A DNA stretch of 64,000 nucleotides. Source: an uncultured Clostridia bacterium (GTDB lineage Bacteria > Bacillota > Clostridia > Oscillospirales > Acutalibacteraceae). The notes below the pieces were generated by a model. That model saw nothing but the letters and a program-made list of their open reading frames with translations, was not told the DNA's origin and made no database searches. Where the stretch lies: assembly GCA_947632335.1 (NCBI GenBank), contig CANROX010000004.1:1-64000 (forward strand). Direction: 5' to 3'. Shown here piece by piece: positions 58,675 to 64,000 of the stretch; the first letter of the stretch is position 1, and each line of letters begins with the position of its first letter. The position numbers and the translations under genes were made by a program.

Positions 58675-59787
58675 ATGAAACGCATAACCGTAATAATTCT
58701 TGCTCTTTTACTATTGATACCTGTATTAGTAAATGTATCCGCAGTGGAAGTAGAAGAGCCGTCAACCAGTGGGGTCGCTTCAATACTGTACTGCCCAAAT
58801 ATTAATAAGGTTTTGTATAGCCATAATGAAAACAAGACCATGAAAATGGCGTCAACTACAAAGCTGATGACCTCCCTTATCACCTTGGAAGAGGCAAAGA
58901 AAGACAATAAGATTGTTACCTTTACAAGGGATATGATAGAAGAGGGCAGTTCCATGTACCTAAAAGTAGGCGAACAGGTTACTCTTGAAGACTTGTGCAC
59001 AGGTATGCTTCTTCCCTCAGGTAACGACGCAGCCACAGCCGCAGCGGTGACAATAGGCGGCAGTAAAGAAAAGTTTGCTGACCTTATGAATAAAAGGGCA
59101 AAGGAAATAGGTATGAAAAATACCCACTTTGTTACCCCCTCCGGCCTTGATGACGAGAACCATTACAGTACGGCGTATGATATGGCGCTTCTTATGAAAG
59201 AGTGCATTAAAAATAAAAAGTTCCGTGAGATTAGTGCTTGTAAGGGCAGACCGGTAAACTTTGTAAAGCCAAAGGATAAGGTTGTTACCTACATAAATCA
59301 TAACAGACTTTTGTCAACTTATGAATACTGTATCAGCGGAAAAACCGGCTATACAAAAAGTGCCGGCAGGTGTCTTGTTACAGCGGCAGAAAAAAACGGT
59401 ATAATACTTATTGCCGTAACACTCAGCGATAAAAGTGACTGGAACGACCATATATCAATGTACGATTACGGTTTTTCAAAGGTACACAGCAAGGTTTTTA
59501 ATAAAAAGGTTATTACCCAGGATATTGTGGGAGGAAAAAAGGATAGGACCTCCCTAAACCTGAACAGAGAAACCTTTTTTACCCTGAATAGCAGGGACAG
59601 ATATAAGGAGAGGATACTTATACCACCTTTTGCTTATGCCCCTATAAAAAAAGGGGATAGTGCGGGAACAGTTGAGTATATAAAGAATGGAAAGGTAGTT
59701 GAAAGACGCCCTATTACATATAAGGAAGATATAGATTACAACGGGAGCAAAAAGAGCTTCTGGGATTTTTTAAAGGAATTATTCTAA
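58675..59787 (+). CDS. D-alanyl-D-alanine carboxypeptidase (DacF/DacB-like)
   Basis: KMASTTKLMTSLI (SxxK-type), LPSGNDAATAAAV (SGN), ISGKTGYTKSAGRCLV (KTG). Confidence 0.93.
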   Translation: MKRITVIILALLLLIPVLVNVSAVEVEEPSTSGVASILYCPNINKVLYSHNENKTMKMASTTKLMTSLITLEEAKKDNKIVTFTRDMIEEGSSMYLKVGEQVTLEDLCTGMLLPSGNDAATAAAVTIGGSKEKFADLMNKRAKEIGMKNTHFVTPSGLDDENHYSTAYDMALLMKECIKNKKFREISACKGRPVNFVKPKDKVVTYINHNRLLSTYEYCISGKTGYTKSAGRCLVTAAEKNGIILIAVTLSDKSDWNDHISMYDYGFSKVHSKVFNKKVITQDIVGGKKDRTSLNLNRETFFTLNSRDRYKERILIPPFAYAPIKKGDSAGTVEYIKNGKVVERRPITYKEDIDYNGSKKSFWDFLKELF

Positions 59788-60542
59788 TGGCAAAAAAGGA
59801 ACTTGTAAGATTACAGAAAATTATGGCGGAATGCGGAGTTGCATCACGCCGAAAATCCGAGGATTTGATAAGACAGGGAAAGGTAAAAGTAAACGGCGCA
59901 GTTGCCCAAATCGGAGATAAGGTTGACCCTGTAAACGACAAGATTTTTGTTCAGGGTAAGCGTATCAAGGGTACGGCAAGGCCGAAGAGAAGATATATTA
60001 TGCTCCACAAGCCCCGTGGCTACATAACAACAATGAGCGACGAGCTGGGAAGAAAATGTGTTGCCCAGCTTATCTCTGATATTGAAGAAAGGCTTTATCC
60101 TGTAGGCAGACTTGACAGGGAAAGCGAGGGCTTACTTCTTATGACCAATGACGGTGATTTTGCAAACACTGTAACCCACCCCAAGAAAGACATTTACAAG
60201 GTTTACAGGGTAACAGTAAGACCGTCTGTAAGCGATGAGCAGATTACACAGATGATGGTTGGTATGACTATCGACGGCTATAAGACAAAACCATGCGAAG
60301 TTCGTGTAATTACAAGACAGGAGGGCAGGGTTGTCCTTGAAATTCTTCTTCACGAGGGAAGAAACAGGCAAATAAGAAAGATGTGCGAACAGCTTGGACT
60401 TGAAGTGGCAAGGCTTAAGAGAACGGCAATCGGTACAGTAAAGCTGGGCATACTTAAACCAGGCGACTGGAGAGATTTAACACAGAAGGAAATTGATAAG
60501 CTGACTGCAAATCCCAACCCCTCAAGTCATATTGTGTCATAA
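59787..60542 (+). CDS. rluB: Pseudouridine synthase RluB/RsuA family
   Basis: S4 domain LQKIMAECGVASRRKSEDLIRQGKVKVNG; YPVGRLDRESEGLLLMTNDGDF; LHEGRNRQIRKMCEQLG. Confidence 0.95.
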   Translation: MAKKELVRLQKIMAECGVASRRKSEDLIRQGKVKVNGAVAQIGDKVDPVNDKIFVQGKRIKGTARPKRRYIMLHKPRGYITTMSDELGRKCVAQLISDIEERLYPVGRLDRESEGLLLMTNDGDFANTVTHPKKDIYKVYRVTVRPSVSDEQITQMMVGMTIDGYKTKPCEVRVITRQEGRVVLEILLHEGRNRQIRKMCEQLGLEVARLKRTAIGTVKLGILKPGDWRDLTQKEIDKLTANPNPSSHIVS

Positions 60543-60654
60543 TTTGATGTAAAAACCCATAGTGAATGTAAAATCTCATATACAATAAGGGGATTATAAC
60601 TGAACTTTTGAGCAAATTAACAATAAATTACAATTTAAATTAAAACAATTATTT

Positions 60655-60686
60655 AAAGTGTGCAAAAATTTTTCGTTGCACACTTT
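60655..60686 (+). terminator. Intrinsic terminator downstream of rluB
   Basis: AAAGTGTGCAA-aaatttttcg-TTGCACACTTT then T-run. Confidence 0.85.
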
Positions 60687-60776
60687 TTTCTTGTATTTAA
60701 GCCCTTTTTGGGATATAATGATAAATGTAGTATTTTATTATGACCACAGTATAACTTATGAAAGTGAGGAACAGAG

Positions 60777-62072
60777 ATGAGTATTGAAAAAATTACTCAG
60801 GCTAAGGCTCAGATTGAAAATACTTCTGCCTACAAGATAATGACAGAATTTTTTGACGAGGGTAGCTTTATTGAAATTGACACCTATGCAAAATCAGGGG
60901 ATAACTATGCTGAGGCCGTTGCAGGTTACGGTTCGGTTGAGGGACTTCCTGTATATGCTTTTTGTCAGAATATGGATATTGCAAAAGGCGCAATGAGCAA
61001 GGCACAGGCTGCAAAGCTCAAAAAGGTTTATGACCTTGCACTTAAAAACGGAGCTCCCGTTGTTGGTATTTATGATAGTTTGGGAGGTAAGCTAAAGGAG
61101 GGTAACGAGCTTCTTACAGCTTACGGTAATTTACTTAACGCAGCAAGCACACTTTCAGGCGTTGTTCCCCAGATTTCTGTTGTACTTTCTGATTGTCTTG
61201 GTACATCTGCTGTTACAGCGGCGTCTGCTGACTTTGTTATTAAGGTTAAAGATGCAAATCTTTCTATTCATACAAATGACGGCGAGGGTTGTAATTGCTG
61301 TACTGCTGTTATGGCTGATGATAAAGATGACGCTATTAAAAAGGCAAAGGATTTACTCCTTTATATGCCCTCAAACAACCTTTCAACGCCACCCTGCGCC
61401 CAGGAAGTTGCACCGGAAGATAATGCTCCCTGTGTAGTATGCAGGACAATGGACGAGGGTTCAATATCTTTTGTCTATGACCATCTTGGTGAAACAGCAA
61501 AGACAGGCTTTGCAAGACTTCAGGGCGAAGTTGTAGGCTTTGTAAATACAAATGGAAATAAACTTCAAAAACCCGACGGCAAAAAGATTACCAAACTTGT
61601 TTCTTTCTGTGACGCATTCTCTATTCCCGTTATCACTTTTCTCAATAGTGATGGCTTTGATTGCTTAGGCGCCGCAACATCTGTTACAAATGCCTATGCA
61701 GAGGCCACAACACCAAAGATTACAGTAATTACAGGAAAGGCTGTAGGTACTGTTTATATTGCTATGGCAGGCACAGGCGCTATGACGGACCTTACTTTTG
61801 CACTTCCGACTTCAATAGTTTCTCCGCTTAACGAAATGGCAGCCGCTTATCTTATGGCTCCGGAAAAAATGGAAGTTCCTGTTGCAGAACAGACCGCTGT
61901 TGCAGAGCAGTTTGCAAAAGAAACACTTTCAGCTTTTAAGGCTGCTGAAGACGGTGTTATTGAAAACATAGTAAACGAAGATGAACTTCGTACAGTTCTT
62001 GGTCAGTCAGTAACAATGCTTATGAGCAAGCGTGTAACTGCACTTCCTAAAAAACATTCAACAATCGGCTAA
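60777..62072 (+). CDS. Divergent acyl-CoA carboxyltransferase-like protein (12S/MmdA-related)
   Basis: GYGSVEGLPVYAFCQNMDIAKGAMSKAQAAKLKKVYDLALKNGAPVVGIYDSLGGKLKEG; NAYAEATTPKITVITGKAVGTVYIAMAG; adjacent biotin carrier and OadA-like genes. Confidence 0.8.
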   Translation: MSIEKITQAKAQIENTSAYKIMTEFFDEGSFIEIDTYAKSGDNYAEAVAGYGSVEGLPVYAFCQNMDIAKGAMSKAQAAKLKKVYDLALKNGAPVVGIYDSLGGKLKEGNELLTAYGNLLNAASTLSGVVPQISVVLSDCLGTSAVTAASADFVIKVKDANLSIHTNDGEGCNCCTAVMADDKDDAIKKAKDLLLYMPSNNLSTPPCAQEVAPEDNAPCVVCRTMDEGSISFVYDHLGETAKTGFARLQGEVVGFVNTNGNKLQKPDGKKITKLVSFCDAFSIPVITFLNSDGFDCLGAATSVTNAYAEATTPKITVITGKAVGTVYIAMAGTGAMTDLTFALPTSIVSPLNEMAAAYLMAPEKMEVPVAEQTAVAEQFAKETLSAFKAAEDGVIENIVNEDELRTVLGQSVTMLMSKRVTALPKKHSTIG

Positions 62073-62100
62073 TAATTACTAAGTTAAAGGGGAAATAAAA

Positions 62101-62463
62101 ATGAAAAATTTAAAAATTACAGTTAATGGCACAACATATGATGTTCAGGTAGAAGAAACAGGCGCTTCTTCTGCACCGGCAGTATCAGCACCCACACCCG
62201 CTGCTGCATCTGCACCGGCTCCTGCTCCTGCATCTGCACCGGCAGGTTCAGGCACACCTGTAGAGGCTCCAATGCCGGGTACAGTTGTTGATGTTAAGGT
62301 TGCTAACGGCGCAAAAGTAGCAGAAGGTGACACAGTTGTCATCCTTGAGGCTATGAAAATGGAAAACGAAATAAACGCTCCCTGTGCCGGTACAATTACA
62401 TCTGTTTGTGTTTCCAAGGGCGAAAGTGTAGACTCCGGTAAGGTACTTGTAACTATCGGCTAA
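62101..62463 (+). CDS. Biotin carboxyl carrier protein (biotin/lipoyl-binding)
   Basis: Ala/Pro-rich linker followed by [41 protein letters not shown] (AMKM biotinylation site). Confidence 0.95.
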   Translation: MKNLKITVNGTTYDVQVEETGASSAPAVSAPTPAAASAPAPAPASAPAGSGTPVEAPMPGTVVDVKVANGAKVAEGDTVVILEAMKMENEINAPCAGTITSVCVSKGESVDSGKVLVTIG

Positions 62464-62484
62464 TTAACTGGAAGGAAGATAAAA

Positions 62485-63879
62485 ATGGCTAAACTTAAAA
62501 TTACAGAAACAGTTCTCAGAGATGCACATCAGTCACTTCTTGCAACAAGAATGCCTCTTTCCGATATGCTGCCAATTCTCCCGGAACTGGATAAGATTGG
62601 TTTTCATTCACTGGAATGTTGGGGCGGTGCAACTTTTGATGCATGTCTTAGATTTTTAAACGAGGACCCATGGGAAAGACTTCGTACAATTCGTAAGGAA
62701 TGTCCTAACACAAAGCTCCAAATGCTTTTCCGTGGTCAGAATATGCTTGGTTACCGCCATTATGCAGACGATGTCCTTGAATATTTTGTTCAGAAATCAG
62801 TTGCGAACGGTATTGATATAATCAGAATTTTTGACGCGCTTAATGATATTAAAAACCTTGAAACAGCCGTTAAGGCCGCTAAAAAGGAGGGCGCTCACGC
62901 ACAGATTGCCATAAGCTATACAACAGGCCCGATTTTTGATAACAAGTACTATGTAGACTATGCAAAGAGAATTGAATCAATCGGCGCTGATTCTATTTGT
63001 ATCAAGGATATGGCGGCTCTCCTTACACCGTACAACTGCGAAAGCCTTGTGAAAGACCTTAAAAAGGCTGTTAATATTCCTATTCAGCTCCATACACATT
63101 CCACAGCCGGACTTTCCTCAATGTGTATTATGAAAGCTGTTGAAAACGGATGTGATATTGTTGATACAGCAATGTCACCCCTTGCAAACGGTACTTCCCA
63201 TTCTGCAACAGAATCTATTGTTGCGGCTTTCCAGGGCACAGAGTACGATACAGGTCTTGACCTAAAGGCTCTTGCAGATATTCGTGAATACTTTATGGGA
63301 CTCCGTCAAAAGTATATTGACAGCGGTCTTATTGACCCAAAGATGCTTGCAACAGACGCATCTGCACTTCTCTATCAGGTTCCCGGCGGTATGCTCTCAA
63401 ATCTTCTTTCACAGCTTAAACAGGCAGGTAAAGAGGACCGCCTCTTAGATGTTATGAAAGAAGTTCCAAAGGTTCGTAAGGACGCAGGTTATCCGCCACT
63501 TGTTACTCCGTCTTCCCAGATAGTAGGTACGCAAGCTGTATTTAATGTAATTATGGGTGAAAGATATAAGATGGTTACCAACGAATTTAAAGATATGGTT
63601 GCCGGTAAATACGGTACAACGCCTCTACCTATTGACCCTGAATTTAGGAAAAAGATTATTGGAGATATGCAGCCTATCGACTGCCGTCCTGCTGATTTAA
63701 TCGAACCGGAGCTTGAAACTCTTAAGAAAGAGGCAGAAACTTTTGCTGAAAAGGAAGAGGATGTTCTTTCCTATGCAATGTTCCCAAAGGTAGCTAAGGA
63801 CTTTTTTGAAAAGCGCCGTAACGAAAGGGTAGGCATTAACAAAAATGCCGATAAAGAAAATATGGTTCATCCGGTTTAA
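62485..63879 (+). CDS. oadA: Oxaloacetate decarboxylase alpha-like / 5S transcarboxylase-like subunit without biotin domain
   Basis: KITETVLRDAHQSLLATRMPLSDMLPILPELDKIGFHSLECWGGATFDACLRFLNEDPWERLR...QMLFRGQNMLGYRHYADDV...CIKDMAALLTPY; ends without an AMKM domain. Confidence 0.92.
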   Translation: MAKLKITETVLRDAHQSLLATRMPLSDMLPILPELDKIGFHSLECWGGATFDACLRFLNEDPWERLRTIRKECPNTKLQMLFRGQNMLGYRHYADDVLEYFVQKSVANGIDIIRIFDALNDIKNLETAVKAAKKEGAHAQIAISYTTGPIFDNKYYVDYAKRIESIGADSICIKDMAALLTPYNCESLVKDLKKAVNIPIQLHTHSTAGLSSMCIMKAVENGCDIVDTAMSPLANGTSHSATESIVAAFQGTEYDTGLDLKALADIREYFMGLRQKYIDSGLIDPKMLATDASALLYQVPGGMLSNLLSQLKQAGKEDRLLDVMKEVPKVRKDAGYPPLVTPSSQIVGTQAVFNVIMGERYKMVTNEFKDMVAGKYGTTPLPIDPEFRKKIIGDMQPIDCRPADLIEPELETLKKEAETFAEKEEDVLSYAMFPKVAKDFFEKRRNERVGINKNADKENMVHPV

Positions 63880-63890
63880 TATTTAAGTAT

Positions 63891-63914
63891 ATCCACTCTC
63901 ATTTGAGGGTGGAT
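63891..63914 (+). terminator. Intrinsic terminator closing the carboxyltransferase operon
   Basis: ATCCACTCTCA-tt-TGAGGGTGGAT then TTTTTT. Confidence 0.85.
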
Positions 63915-63979
63915 TTTTTATTTTTTTGCATTTTAAAAAGAAAAATTCCATATGCTTGTATAGAAATGCAGGTGAAAGT

Positions 63980-64000
63980 ATGGAAATAAAAATTGCTCTT
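63980..64000 (+). CDS. Possible start of a further gene (MEIKIAL...), truncated by window
   Basis: ATG with aggtgaaag RBS; only 7 codons visible. Confidence 0.3.

Noticed and set aside
62160-62260. Ala/Pro repeat as a microsatellite
   Set aside because: Typical flexible linker of biotin carrier proteins; not notable alone.
1-64000. CRISPR arrays, IS/transposons, prophage genes, rRNA, toxin-antitoxin or defence islands
   Set aside because: No regularly spaced repeats, transposase/integrase motifs, phage structural genes or recognised defence domains were seen on either strand.

Overview
The window looks like ordinary core chromosome of a low-GC, spore-forming Clostridia-type Firmicute. About 61 of the genes called here are protein-coding, most on the + strand in tightly packed operons. 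Contents include a recD2-like helicase cut by the left edge (- strand, missing from the ORF track), dpaA-dpaB, metY-type PLP enzyme, ispD-ispF, dacA-type carboxypeptidase, pgi, yceD-rpmF, der-plsY, apt, comEC-holA-rnmV, tepA-uppP-ftsK-ygiQ-tyrS-mscL, an NlpC/P60 hydrolase, three tRNAs, nrdR, rnhA, rnjA, gdpP-rplI-dnaB-tilS-hpt-ftsH, uvrA, thyX-tmk, mltG-U32 peptidase, a T-box leader with alaS, rpmB, M50-scpA-scpB-DUF2953-ytfJ-dac-rluB, and a 3-gene biotin carboxyltransferase module. I see no prophage, IS, CRISPR array, rRNA or recognisable defence island. I did not find a convincing new multi-gene system. The best second-look items are: (1) the module at 60.8-63.9 kb, whose order resembles 12S/1.3S/5S transcarboxylase and whose acyl-CoA carboxyltransferase-like subunit is divergent; (2) an orphan terminator-bounded non-coding segment after the tRNA cluster; (3) a conserved-looking small P-loop protein after pgi; (4) an SD/anti-SD hairpin between convergent genes. 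All calls come from reading motifs by eye; no database search was run.
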